Shown here piece after piece: positions 17,890-27,200 of a DNA stretch of 64,000 bases (positions are counted from its first letter, which is position 1; the number at the start of each line of letters is the position of its first letter). The translations under genes and the position numbers were made by a program. Source of the DNA: Hyphomonas sp. (lineage in GTDB: Bacteria > Pseudomonadota > Alphaproteobacteria > Caulobacterales > Hyphomonadaceae); NCBI GenBank assembly GCA_020638455.1, contig JACKIK010000002.1, positions 62,001-126,000 of the forward strand. The letters are read 5' to 3'. The notes under the pieces were generated by a model. That model searched no databases. It worked only from the letters and a program-made list of their open reading frames with translations, and was not told where the DNA came from.

Positions 17890-18417
17890 TCATCCCGAGT
17901 GCTCCGCGAGGCGCTTGAGCGCGGTCATCATGTGCTTTTCGACGGCGCTTTTCGAAATTCCAAGGGAGCCGGCCACCTCCGCGTAGCTGAGCCCGTCCAG
18001 CTTGTGCAGCACAAATACGCGCCGGCACTGCGGGGGCAGGGATTCAACAGCCTTGATCAGCTGTTGCAGCCGTTGTCGCGAGTCGACGACCTGTTGTGGA
18101 TCGGGCGTTTGCGCCACGAGGTCCAGCCCTGCGGCTTCAGTGTGGGTCTGGGCATAGGCATCGTCCCTCGCCTGGCGGCGGCGGGCCGAGCGCAGTCGGT
18201 CGAGGAAGAGATTCGAAGCAAGCCGGTACAGAAATGCCGTTGGATTGCCGATACCGGTGGCATCGACAGCCTGCACCTTGAGGAACATGTCCTGTACGAG
18301 ATCCTCGGCTTCCGCAGCCGAGCCTGTCCGTGCAGTCAGGAACCGTACAAGCGCGTCGCGTGACTTCAGGTACTCGCCAACAAGGCTGTCAGGGGAGGTG
18401 TGTGGAGGTTCGTTCAC
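17890..18417 (-). CDS. ECF RNA polymerase sigma factor, FecI-like
   Basis: A 175-residue sigma-70 family protein with region 2 (AEDLVQDMFLKVQAVDATGIGNPTAFLYRLASNLFLDRLRS) and region 4 (LPPQCRRVFVLHKLDGLSYAEVAGSLGISKSAVEKHMMTAL); it lacks regions 1 and 3. Followed on the same strand by FecR and a FecA-like receptor carrying an STN domain, it forms a complete cell-surface signalling set that most likely directs transcription of the receptor gene. The gap to fecR is about 100 bp. It is divergent from the operon beginning at 18580. Confidence 0.92.
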   Translation of the reverse strand: MNEPPHTSPDSLVGEYLKSRDALVRFLTARTGSAAEAEDLVQDMFLKVQAVDATGIGNPTAFLYRLASNLFLDRLRSARRRQARDDAYAQTHTEAAGLDLVAQTPDPQQVVDSRQRLQQLIKAVESLPPQCRRVFVLHKLDGLSYAEVAGSLGISKSAVEKHMMTALKRLAEHSG

Positions 18418-18579
18418 GTCTCCGGCTCATGAACAGTGAATCGCCGGCATGGTTGAAGCCACTTTTGGCAGCCCGCGCAAGTCGGACAAAATTTCTCACA
18501 ACCAGGGTGAGGTCGCCCTCTGACGGCGCCGTCCTTCATGCAGGGCCTCGACGTGACGCCAGGCATTGGGATCGGCAGT

Positions 18580-19167
18580 ATGAGTAATTTCAACAGACTC
18601 CAGGTTAGCGGGAGCCAGACGATCGGCCCGCAATCAGTGTGCGGTTTGATCGAGAATGTCTATGATCGTGTCTACGGCGCCGCGATAGAAAGCCACTACC
18701 CCGACATTTGCTTTCGCGCCAATGAGGCGGGACGGGTTGTCGCGGCGGCCGGCATTCGGCGCGCATCGGATGGACCACTCTACCTCGAGCATTACCTGGA
18801 TGCACCGATTGAAGACGTAATCCAGCGGTATACAGACGAAGCGGTTCATCGGAGCGAAATTGTCGAAATCGGCAATCTCGTCTCTGATCAGACAGGGCAG
18901 TGCCGCTCATTCTTCAAGCTTCTTTGCCTGGAGCTTCATGCGCTTGGCTTCCGTTATGCTGTTGCGACGGCAACACGACCCCTGCGCCGGATATTCCAGT
19001 ATTCAGGCTTCGAAAGTCGATTTCTTGCAGTCGCTGATCCGGCCCGGCTTCCGGATGTCGGCGCCCAGTGGGGTTCATACTATGCGGCTGATCCGCATGT
19101 CGTCTTCGGCAGCGTGACCGATTTTCACTCCAGGCTTGAACGCCGCAGCCGGGAAGGAGCTGCCTGA
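18580..19167 (+). CDS. Thermostable hemolysin-family protein (GNAT-like)
   Basis: A 195-residue protein that I recognise as the thermostable hemolysin (T_hemolysin) family. Characteristic are the N-terminal VYDRVYGAAIESHYPDICF, the central LYLEHYLDAPIEDVIQ and SEIVEIGNLVSDQ, and LGFRYAVATATRPLRRIFQYSGF. The alternating strand/helix pattern is acetyltransferase-like, and the hemolysin name is historical. No signal peptide is present, so it is cytosolic. Its TGA overlaps the next ATG by one base. It is the first gene of a coupled operon with a ligase, a diiron protein and an SDR. An acyltransferase step in that pathway is my inference. The start could instead be the in-frame ATG at 18538. Confidence 0.75.
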   Translation: MSNFNRLQVSGSQTIGPQSVCGLIENVYDRVYGAAIESHYPDICFRANEAGRVVAAAGIRRASDGPLYLEHYLDAPIEDVIQRYTDEAVHRSEIVEIGNLVSDQTGQCRSFFKLLCLELHALGFRYAVATATRPLRRIFQYSGFESRFLAVADPARLPDVGAQWGSYYAADPHVVFGSVTDFHSRLERRSREGAA

Positions 19168-20612
19168 TGTCCCGAATTCTTGATGCAATCGCAAAGCATG
19201 CCGCCGACAAGCCCGATGCAGTTGCGTTGTCGGATGATACCGGGACCTGGTCGTTTGCGGAACTCGGGATCGCCGTTGCCGAAGCAGCACGGAGCCTGGC
19301 CGATCTCTGCGAAGATGGTAGACGACCGGTTGCCGTGAAGCTGCCCAACAGTGCGGCGTGGGTCATCATTGATCTTGCCCTGCTATCGATAGGGCGCGTT
19401 TCGGTGCCGCTTGCTGATTTCTATTCGGATGATCAGGTTGCCGCGGCGATGGCTGACTCAGGTGCTGGCTGGATCATCGAACCCGCGGATGACTTGCCGG
19501 TGTTGCGTGTGCTTGGCCACGCTCTTTCTGTTCGCAAGTTGAATACCGACGACGTTTCAATTCACGCAGGCACGGCGAAGATTTCCTATACGTCCGGGTC
19601 CACCAGCGCACCGAAAGGTGTGTGCCTGTCGGTCGCGCTGCAGGAACAGGTCGCGGCATCTATCGTCGAGAGATTCGGCGCCGGGTACGCCGGCATCCAT
19701 GTGCCAGTGCTGTCACTTGGCGTCCTGCTCGAGAATGTCGCCGGCCTCTACCCGGTGCTGCTTGCGGGAGGGCACTACAAGATTGTCGAGACGGGCTCGC
19801 TCGGTCTGTCCAATCCCTTCCGTCCGGATTTTGCAGCAATGCGCAGTGCGCTGGCGGCGAACAACGCGTCGAGCACGATCCTCGTTCCGGAATTGCTCCG
19901 CGGCCTCATGAGCCGGCCGGATATTCCCGTTCCCGACCTGCGGCTCGTGGCAGTTGGCGGCTCGAAGATGGCGCCCGGCCTAGTTGTGGCGGCGCGCGCA
20001 TCGGGCCTGCCGGTGTACGAAGGATACGGTCTCACCGAATGCGGCTCGGTGGTCGCAGTCAATGCGCCGGCAGGAGACCGCCCCGGCACCTGCGGCGTGC
20101 CACTATCGCACGCCAACGTCAGTATCGCTGCGGACGGCGAGGTGATCGTCGGAGGGCAGATGTTCCTCGGATATGTCGGCCAGCCAGCACACGAAGGCGC
20201 CGTGCACACGGGCGACCTCGGCGAAGTCGACGCAGATGGCTTCCTGTCCATCGTCGGCCGGAAGAAGAATGTCATCATCACATCCTTTGGCCGCAACGTC
20301 TCGCCGGAGTGGGTCGAGAGCGAACTTCTGCTGCAGCGTGAATTTGCCCAGGCGATCGTGTTGGGCGACGGTGAGGCGAGGCTGTCCGCACTGCTTGTCC
20401 CGTCCTCCGTTGATGTCAGCGGCCCTGCGGCGAGCGCTGCTGTGGATCGTGCGAACGAACGGCTGCCGGCCTATGCGCGGATCGGATCATTCCGCCTCGT
20501 CCCGCCGCTCACGCCCGCATCGGGCCTTGTCACCGCCAATGGTCGCCCTCGAAGGGACGCCATCGCGCAGGCATTCAGATCCCTCATTCCGGAAGGAGAA
20601 ACTGCAACATGA
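19167..20612 (+). CDS. AMP-binding enzyme of the hemolysin-diiron-SDR operon
   Basis: A 481-residue ANL-superfamily protein with YTSGSTSAPKGV (phosphate loop, Ser replacing the usual Gly after T), YGLTECGSV, VHTGDLGEVDADG and GRKKNVIITSFGRNVSP. The C-terminal lid ends LVTANGRPRRDAI, where the nearly invariant adenylation lysine (NGK in most members) is Arg460. It would normally activate a carboxylate as acyl-AMP; the substitution may lower adenylation or mark a subfamily. It is short for an acyl-CoA ligase. Overlaps of 1 bp (upstream) and 4 bp (downstream) couple it to its neighbours. It probably supplies an activated fatty or other acid to the neighbouring enzymes. Confidence 0.82.
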   Translation: MSRILDAIAKHAADKPDAVALSDDTGTWSFAELGIAVAEAARSLADLCEDGRRPVAVKLPNSAAWVIIDLALLSIGRVSVPLADFYSDDQVAAAMADSGAGWIIEPADDLPVLRVLGHALSVRKLNTDDVSIHAGTAKISYTSGSTSAPKGVCLSVALQEQVAASIVERFGAGYAGIHVPVLSLGVLLENVAGLYPVLLAGGHYKIVETGSLGLSNPFRPDFAAMRSALAANNASSTILVPELLRGLMSRPDIPVPDLRLVAVGGSKMAPGLVVAARASGLPVYEGYGLTECGSVVAVNAPAGDRPGTCGVPLSHANVSIAADGEVIVGGQMFLGYVGQPAHEGAVHTGDLGEVDADGFLSIVGRKKNVIITSFGRNVSPEWVESELLLQREFAQAIVLGDGEARLSALLVPSSVDVSGPAASAAVDRANERLPAYARIGSFRLVPPLTPASGLVTANGRPRRDAIAQAFRSLIPEGETAT

Positions 20613-21280
20613 AATTCTTCGACAAGCTGAGAATGGAGACGCAGGGCGACGCCGCGCGGCTGCAGTCGACGCCGCAGATCGTGGATGCATTGCACGGCCG
20701 GATCACCCGGCAGGCCTACATCGATTACCTCGCCCAGGCCTTTCACCACGTCCGCCATACCGTGCCGTTGATGCAGGCAGCCAAGGCGCGCCTTGATGAC
20801 CAGCACGCGCGTTTCCGGCTGGCCCTTGATGAGTACATCGAGGAGGAAACCGGCCATGAGGAATGGATTCTCGACGACATCGCCGCAGCGGGCGGCGACG
20901 CGGAGGGCGTGCGCCGGTCGCAGCCGAATGAAGCGACCGAGCTCATGGTGGCGTATGCCTATGACCAGGTCCAGCGCGGCAATCCGATGAGCTTTTTCGG
21001 GATGGTCTATGTGCTTGAGGGCACGAGTATCCAGCTGGCCGACATGGGCGCCAAGGCCGTTCAGAAAAGCCTTGGCTTGCCCCCTGCCGCATTCCGCTAC
21101 CTGACATCGCATGGCGCGCTCGACATCGAGCACATGGCCTTCTTCGAAAGCCTCATGAACGAAGTCGACTCGGCTGAGGACCAGGCCGCCATCATTCATA
21201 TGGCGAGGCGGATGTTCGGGCTGTTCGGAGGTGTGTTCGCATCCATCCACAATGAGGCGGGAGTGGCTCATGCGTCTTAA
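20609..21280 (+). CDS. Haem-oxygenase-like (TenA-like) iron-containing redox enzyme
   Basis: A 223-residue all-helical protein of the haem-oxygenase-like diiron oxidase type. Candidate metal ligands are His46/His47 (AFHHVRH), Glu80 and His83 (EETGHEEW, an E-x2-H pair), Glu137 (VLEGTS), and Asp172 or Glu174 with His175 (LDIEHMAFF). This spacing resembles UndA- and BesC-type oxidases, which cleave C-C or C-N bonds of fatty or amino acids with O2. Direct family assignment is by pattern only. It is coupled by overlaps to the ligase upstream and the SDR downstream, so it is probably the oxidative step of a pathway acting on an activated or carrier-free carboxylic acid. Confidence 0.78.
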   Translation: MKFFDKLRMETQGDAARLQSTPQIVDALHGRITRQAYIDYLAQAFHHVRHTVPLMQAAKARLDDQHARFRLALDEYIEEETGHEEWILDDIAAAGGDAEGVRRSQPNEATELMVAYAYDQVQRGNPMSFFGMVYVLEGTSIQLADMGAKAVQKSLGLPPAAFRYLTSHGALDIEHMAFFESLMNEVDSAEDQAAIIHMARRMFGLFGGVFASIHNEAGVAHAS

Positions 21281-22028
21281 GGGCAAGAAGATTCTCGTCA
21301 CCGGTGGCGGCGGTGGGCTCGGCACGCTGATCTGCCAGAGGCTGATCAAGATGCAGGCAGACGTCACAGTCGTCGACCGGGCTGCATCGCTTTCGTTCGA
21401 TGCCGAGCTGATCCGTGGCGACCTGTCGACCGCAGACGGCATTGCCGAGGTTATCCGCCAGATCGACCCTCAGCACTGGGACGTTCTCGTCAATCTCGCT
21501 GGCCTTCAGTATTTCGGCCCCTTCGAGCGTGAGTCGTCCGACCATCTGGTCGCCACCTACATGGTCAACCTGGTCGCGCCGGCACTGCTGGCGCAATCGG
21601 TCGGACATGGCATGCGCTGGCGCGGGGAGGGCTGTATCGTCAATGTCGGCTCCGTGTTCGGGTCCATCAACTTCGCGCACTTCGCCACCTATTCAAGTTC
21701 CAAGGCGGGCCTCCGGGGCCTCAGCCAGGCCTTGCGCCGTGAATATGCCGGTTCCGGTGTAAAGGTCGTCTACATTGCCCCAAGGGCCGTCCGCACACCG
21801 CTCAATTCAGCCCAGGTCATGGAATTCGCAAAGCGTACACACATGAACATGGATGAGCCCGAATATGTCGCGCGACGCATCGTAAAGGCGATCCGGAACC
21901 GGAGCCCTGAAGTCTACATCGGCTTTCCGGAATCGCTATTTGTCCGGATCAACGCCGTCGCGCCGAGCCTGGTCGATTTTGCACTCGCAAAGAACGACCG
22001 CCGCGCGTCGGAACTTTTTGCCGAATAG
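21270..22028 (+). CDS. Short-chain dehydrogenase/reductase
   Basis: A 252-residue Rossmann-fold oxidoreductase. The cofactor loop is VTGGGGGLGTLICQ, the catalytic motif is YSSSKAGLRG (Tyr and Lys), the preceding catalytic serine is in NVGSVFGS, and NLAG is the usual NNAG position. ATG 21270 follows GGGAG and overlaps the upstream gene by 11 bp; an ATG further upstream would add 13 residues lying within that gene. It oxidises or reduces an alcohol/ketone with NAD(P)H in the cytosol. The C-terminal region (ESLFVRINAVAPSLVDFAL) looks hydrophobic and could contact membrane or lipid substrates. Coupling places it in the hemolysin-ligase-diiron pathway. Confidence 0.88.
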   Translation: MRLKGKKILVTGGGGGLGTLICQRLIKMQADVTVVDRAASLSFDAELIRGDLSTADGIAEVIRQIDPQHWDVLVNLAGLQYFGPFERESSDHLVATYMVNLVAPALLAQSVGHGMRWRGEGCIVNVGSVFGSINFAHFATYSSSKAGLRGLSQALRREYAGSGVKVVYIAPRAVRTPLNSAQVMEFAKRTHMNMDEPEYVARRIVKAIRNRSPEVYIGFPESLFVRINAVAPSLVDFALAKNDRRASELFAE

Positions 22029-22039
22029 GAGAATCAGAA

Positions 22040-22699
22040 ATGTCACGCATTCTTATTGCCGCCTGCGCGATTGCGGGTGCAGCATTCATCCTGACACCGC
22101 AAGCACGTGCGGACGCCAGTGATCCTGCAGGCGATCTTGCGCACGCCTGGGACCATGTGCAGTTCGAGCTCACGGACCGGGACCAGCGGCTGCAGGGCTT
22201 TTCCGACCTTGCCGATCGCGCGGACCACATGCTCCAGACCAGTCCCGATAATGCGGAAGTGATGGTCTGGGAAGCGATCAGCCTGTCGTCCGAGGCAGGA
22301 GAGATCCGCGGCCCCTCCGCGCTTGGCAAGGTGAAGAAGGCGAGGGATCTGTTGCTGGCGGCCGAGCAGATCGACCCGAACACGCTGGGCGACGGTTCAA
22401 TCTATTCCAGCCTCGGCACCCTTTACTATCAGGTGCCGCCGTTCCCCATCGGCTTTGGCAACAAGAAGAAGGCGCGCGTCTTCCTCGAAAAGGCACTTGA
22501 GCAGAATCCGGACGGCATCGATCCGAACTATTTCATGGCCGACTACCTGGTGCACACGGGTGACTACAAGTCCGCGCTGAAATATGTCGAAACAGCCGAA
22601 GCGGCGCCGGCCCGTCCGGACCGGGCGATCGCCGATGAGGGCAGGATGCAGGAACTTGCAGCGCTCAGGACCAGGATCGAGGAAAAGATCGGCAAGTAG
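22040..22699 (+). CDS. Exported TPR-like protein, function unknown
   Basis: A 219-residue protein with a clear signal peptide (AACAIAGAAFILTPQARA, cleavage near residue 25), then helical repeats resembling tetratricopeptide repeats (NAEVMVWEAISLSSEAGEI, ARVFLEKALEQNPDGID, ALKYVETAEAAP). It starts 11 bp after the SDR stop behind GGAG, so it belongs to the same operon and is its only exported product. It may be a periplasmic scaffold or binding partner of the product. The family resembles small TPR proteins often found beside TRAP-type or lipid-handling genes. I cannot name a function. Confidence 0.75.
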   Translation: MSRILIAACAIAGAAFILTPQARADASDPAGDLAHAWDHVQFELTDRDQRLQGFSDLADRADHMLQTSPDNAEVMVWEAISLSSEAGEIRGPSALGKVKKARDLLLAAEQIDPNTLGDGSIYSSLGTLYYQVPPFPIGFGNKKKARVFLEKALEQNPDGIDPNYFMADYLVHTGDYKSALKYVETAEAAPARPDRAIADEGRMQELAALRTRIEEKIGK

Positions 22700-22737
22700 T
22701 CGCCGGACGGTGCGTATGGCGTCTACGCAGCAGCGCG

Positions 22738-23967
22738 CTACTCGTTGATCTGGCCGCCGGTCAGTGCAATCAGGTTCAGCAGGTCGCTTTCCAGCTTGCC
22801 GCGCTGCTCAGCGACAGTGCGTTCCGCAGCGATTTGCGAACGGCGCGCGGTGAGGAACTCTGTCACGGTGATCTCGCCGAGTTCATAACCTTTTCGGATC
22901 TTCGCAAGAATATTCGCCGACGCGCTGGCCGTTTCGAGTGCCTTCTGGTGCAAGGACGTAGAAGCGCTCAGCGATTGCCGCGCGGACTCGATCGCCTGAT
23001 AGAAATCCCGCTCGACGCGGACCCGATGCAGGTCTGCAACGGCTGCACTGGCAGACATTTCACGCGCATAGGCACGCCGGGTCGATCCGCCGATAGGAAT
23101 CGTCACACGTGCCATGATGCTGGTTTCGGCACCGCCGAATTCATTCGTGAACTCCAACCCAAGCGTCGGATCGGGCGTCTTTTCCAGCCGCGCGCGTTGC
23201 GCCTGTAGCCGGGCCTGCTCCGCCACGAGCTGCGAATTGCGCCAGGCAGGCATCCGCTCAATAGATGCATCCAGCAGGCCAGCGATTGCGCTGTCTCCGA
23301 GTTCAAGGGGGATCGGACGGGCTGGAAAAGCGATATCGGGGTAGCGCGAGGTCAGTGCGGCGCGGGCAACTTCGGCGGCGCTTCTGTCCTGATCCGCCTG
23401 CAGCTGCAGCAGGGCCGCAGCCGCGGCGAGCTGGTCCGCGCGGATCTGGCGCTCGGCGCCCTTGTCGACGGCGACCTGTTCGAGTTCGGCAATGCGCAGC
23501 GCCTCCTCGGCCTGCACGGACGATGTTTCCCTCAACAGGTCCGCGCTGCGCCATTCGCTCCACAGCATGGCGAATTCTTGCCGCTCCAGATGGAGCGCCT
23601 GATCCAGCGTGGATCCGGCGAGGTCTGTCTCGATCCGCGCAAGGTCCTGGTCTATCCGCTTCTTGCCGGGCAGGCGGATCGTCCGCGACACACCCGCGGC
23701 CCATTCCGTGTACCGGCTTTCAGAAGCCAGCGGATTGTCCATTCTGCGCTGGCCGCCGCTGGCGTTGACCTCGAACTCATATGGTCCCGAAGCGATGCGG
23801 CTGGCGGTTGCGCTCGCGCGGTCCAGGTCTGCTTCGGCGGTGAATACGGACGGGCTGGTGCGAATGCTCTGCTCCATGATGTCCACCACGGAAGCAGACT
23901 GGCCCAGTGCGGGCAGGGCAATTGTGGCGGCAGTCAGAAGCGATGCGGCGAACAGGGAAAGTTTCAT
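22738..23967 (-). CDS. czcC: Outer membrane efflux protein (CzcC/CusC, TolC family)
   Basis: A 409-residue TolC-type channel subunit with signal peptide (SLLTAATIALPALGQ) and two long coiled-coil halves rich in Ala, Glu and Gln (for example LAAAAALLQLQADQDRSAAEVARAAL and EKTPDPTLGLEFTNEFGG, the conserved turn). It forms the outer membrane exit of the metal RND pump encoded upstream on the same strand. Its start overlaps the DUF3240 stop by 4 bp. No lipobox is present. The symbol is by family and operon position; the transported metal is not known. Confidence 0.85.
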   Translation of the reverse strand: MKLSLFAASLLTAATIALPALGQSASVVDIMEQSIRTSPSVFTAEADLDRASATASRIASGPYEFEVNASGGQRRMDNPLASESRYTEWAAGVSRTIRLPGKKRIDQDLARIETDLAGSTLDQALHLERQEFAMLWSEWRSADLLRETSSVQAEEALRIAELEQVAVDKGAERQIRADQLAAAAALLQLQADQDRSAAEVARAALTSRYPDIAFPARPIPLELGDSAIAGLLDASIERMPAWRNSQLVAEQARLQAQRARLEKTPDPTLGLEFTNEFGGAETSIMARVTIPIGGSTRRAYAREMSASAAVADLHRVRVERDFYQAIESARQSLSASTSLHQKALETASASANILAKIRKGYELGEITVTEFLTARRSQIAAERTVAEQRGKLESDLLNLIALTGGQINE

Positions 23968-24275
23968 TTCAGTCGTCCAAAGTCGAGCACGGGTTCGATC
24001 CAGTAGGAGATCTGGCGCCGCGGGCAGGCTTGGCGCACGGCTTCGAGCACGGCGCCGATGCCGCTTTCGGGCAGCACCATGATCACCGTGAAGATCCGCA
24101 TGGCGCCTTTCACCTTTTCGGCGGTTGAAGCGAGATCCATGGAGGCCCCCCGGCCGTGGCCATCCTGGCTCGTATAGCCCGGGAGTTCGGGGGTCAGGCC
24201 CTCCAGCGTATCAAGCAGGGTGGGCTCGATACTTTTCGGGCAGACAAGCGTCAGCTTGCGTAGGGGCGCGTCCAT
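23964..24275 (-). CDS. DUF3240-family small protein of metal efflux operon
   Basis: A 103-residue protein with the ferredoxin-like, PII-like look of the DUF3240 family: LRKLTLVCPKSIEPTLLDTL near the start, and then GAMRIFTVIMVLPESGIGAVLEAV. Such genes are typically inserted in czc/cus-type RND operons. A role in sensing metal or modulating the pump has been suggested but is not established. It is coupled to both neighbours (25-bp overlap with czcA, 4-bp overlap with czcC). Confidence 0.78.
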   Translation of the reverse strand: MDAPLRKLTLVCPKSIEPTLLDTLEGLTPELPGYTSQDGHGRGASMDLASTAEKVKGAMRIFTVIMVLPESGIGAVLEAVRQACPRRQISYWIEPVLDFGRLK

Positions 24276-27200
24276 TGGACTTCTCCTTGTGGTACGCCGG
24301 CCGGCGAGCGATCCACACCAAAGCGGCGGTAGAGCACTGGCAAAAGGAACAGCGTCAGGATTGTTGACGAGACGAGGCCACCGACGACCACGATGGCGAG
24401 GGGCCGCTGGAGTTCTGATCCGGGTCCGTGAGCGAACAGCAGGGGCACGAGGCCGAGTGCAGCGGCGGTGGCCGTCATCAGGACGGGCCGCAACCGGCGT
24501 TCAGCCCCCTGCCGAACCGCCTGTTCCGTATCGAGACCAAGAGCGCGAAGGTCGTTGAAGCAGGTTACCAGAACCAGCCCGTTGAGAACCGCAATGCCGA
24601 GCAGGGCGATGAAGCCGACCGATGCGGGCACGGAAAGGTACTCTCCCGACAAGCTGAGTGCGATGATGCCGCCGACCAGCGCAAATGGAATGTTGAGCAG
24701 GACGAGGGCCGCCTGGCGCAGGGATCGCAGCGTCGCGAACAGAACGATGAAGATCAGGCCGAGCGACAGCGGCACCATGAGAGAGAGGCGGGCCGACGCG
24801 CGGCGCTGGTTCTCGAATTCACCGCCAAATTCTAGCGTGTAGCCGGCGGGCAGGGAGCCCATCGCAGCGACCGCGGCCTGTGCATCCGCCACGAAGCCGA
24901 CAAGGTCACGGCCCGATACGAAAGCCTGCACGACGGCGTACCGCTGACCATTTTCACGCGCGACGGATGCAAGTCCGGCAACGCGCGAGACATTGGCCAC
25001 ATCGGACAGCCGGACCGTCTGACCCTGCGAATTGACGAGCAGCAGATTGCCGAAATCAAAGGCATCCGCTCCGTCGTTCTGGTCCGCCCGGATAACGATC
25101 GGTGTCCGGCGGCCCGGCTCGATCACCTCGCCGGCTGTGACACCTTCCAGCCGCGCGCGAAGCTCGTCCTGGATGGAGATGACATCGAGGCCGAAACGTC
25201 CGGCGCGCACCGGATCGATATCGACCTGAAGGTATTCCGAAACGTCGTTCGATGCAGTGAAGACGTCGGAAGCGCCCGGCACCTCAGCGACGGCCCGTTC
25301 GATCCGGCCGGCAAGGTCTGCCAGTTCCGCAGAATCCGCACCGAATATCTTGATCGCGAGGTCGCCACGTGAGCCCGTCAGCATTTCGGACACCCGCATC
25401 TCGATCGGCTGGGTAAACGAAGATTCGATGCCGACGAATTCGTCCATGACATTCCGGACTTCGCCAACCAGCCACTCCGTGTCCGGGCCGCGCCACTCTT
25501 CGCGCGGGGCAAGCTCAAGGAACATGTCGCTTTCATTGAGGCCCATCGGATCGAGGCCAAGTTCGTCTGAACCAATGCGTCCGACGATGTGTTCGACTTC
25601 GGGGACTTTCTCAAGGATTGCGGCCTGCGCGCGCATGGCGTCGGCTTCACTCTGGTTGAGGTTGATCGATGGCAGCGCAGCGAGCTGCATCACCACAGAG
25701 CCTTCATTCATCGCTGGCATGAATGTCTTGCCTGTGGCCGTATAGGCAAGGACGGCGAACACGACACTGATCGCCGCTGCAGCGTAGATCACAACAGGCA
25801 TACGCAGCACACCGGCCAACAGGCGCCGGTAGGCCGGTGTGATAATTCGCATCAGGAGTGTTTCATGATTGCTGGAGGACTTCAGGAGATACGAAGCGAG
25901 CACCGGGATCAGCGTACAGGCCAGAAGTAGGGCTGAGCCAAGGGCAAAGACGATTGCCAGTGCAACCGGTGCGAAGAGCTTTCCTTCCAATCCCTGAAGG
26001 GTGAGCAACGGTACGAACACAAGGCAGATGATAAAAATGCCGGCTGCCGTCGGCAGTGCCACTTCGGATGCCGCGCGGTAGATGACGTGCAGCTTGCTCG
26101 CCCGCGGGTTCTCGTGCAGCCGCTCAACTGCGTTCTCCGTGACAACAATCGCCCCGTCCACGATCATTCCGATTGCGATTGCGAGTCCTCCAAGGCTCAT
26201 CAGGTTGGCGGACAGGCCGAACATTTTCATCAACAGGAACGTGGCAAGTGCCGATGCGGGGAGGATCAGTGTAACGACCAGCGCTGCGCGCAAGTCGCCA
26301 AGGAAAATGACCAACAGCACGACGACCAGCGCCGCCGCAATCAACAGGGCTTCCGTGACCGTCCAGACAGCCTTCTCGATCAGGTCGGAGCGGTTGTAGA
26401 ACACCTCGATCTTGACACCCTCGGGCAAGCTCGTCTGAAGCTCTTCAAGTTTTTTCTCGACGCCGCTGACAACCGTGCGTGCGTCCGCTCCTCTCAGGGC
26501 AACGACAATGCCTTCAACAGCTTCGCCCGCGCCATCCCGGGTAACGGAGCCATACCGCGTCAGACTGCCGGTCCGGACCGAAGCGACGTCACGGATCCGC
26601 AGGACCTGGCCGTCGACTTCGCGTACAACCAGCGAGCCGATGTCGTTCTCGGTTTCGGTCGCGCCGATGGAGCGTACGACAAGGGCTTCTTCACCTTCGG
26701 AAATACGTCCGGCACCATCATTCCTGTTGTTGTTTTCGAGCGTTGCGCGGATGTCGGCGAGGCTGATCCCTGTGGTCGTCATCACCGCTTCGTTCGGGAC
26801 GACCTCAAAGGTCCGTACACGGCCGCCCAACGCGTTGACGTCCGCAACACCTGGCAGGGTCCGCAGGGCTGGGCGGATCACCCAGTCGAGCAACGACCGG
26901 CGTTGTTCAAGCGTCAGGTCTCCGCCTTCAATCGTGAACATGAAAACTTCGGACAAGGCGGTTGAGATCGGGGCAAGCCCGCCCGTCACCGTTTCGGGGA
27001 AGTCGCTGCTGACCGCCGTCAGGCGTTCGGAAACCTGCTGGCGCGCCCAGTAGATGTCGGTCCCTTCCTTGAAGTCGATCGTGATGTCGGCGATTGCGTA
27101 TTTCGCTTTCGCCCGCATGATGGTCTGGTCCGGAATGCCGAGCAGTTCCATTTCCAGTGGCCGGACTACGCGCGACTCCACCTCTTCAGGTGTCATGCCG

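Noticed and set aside
22712..22728. GCGTA/TACGC hairpin between convergent TPR-like gene and czcC
   Set aside because: Only five base pairs with a seven-base loop and no U-run; too weak to call a terminator.
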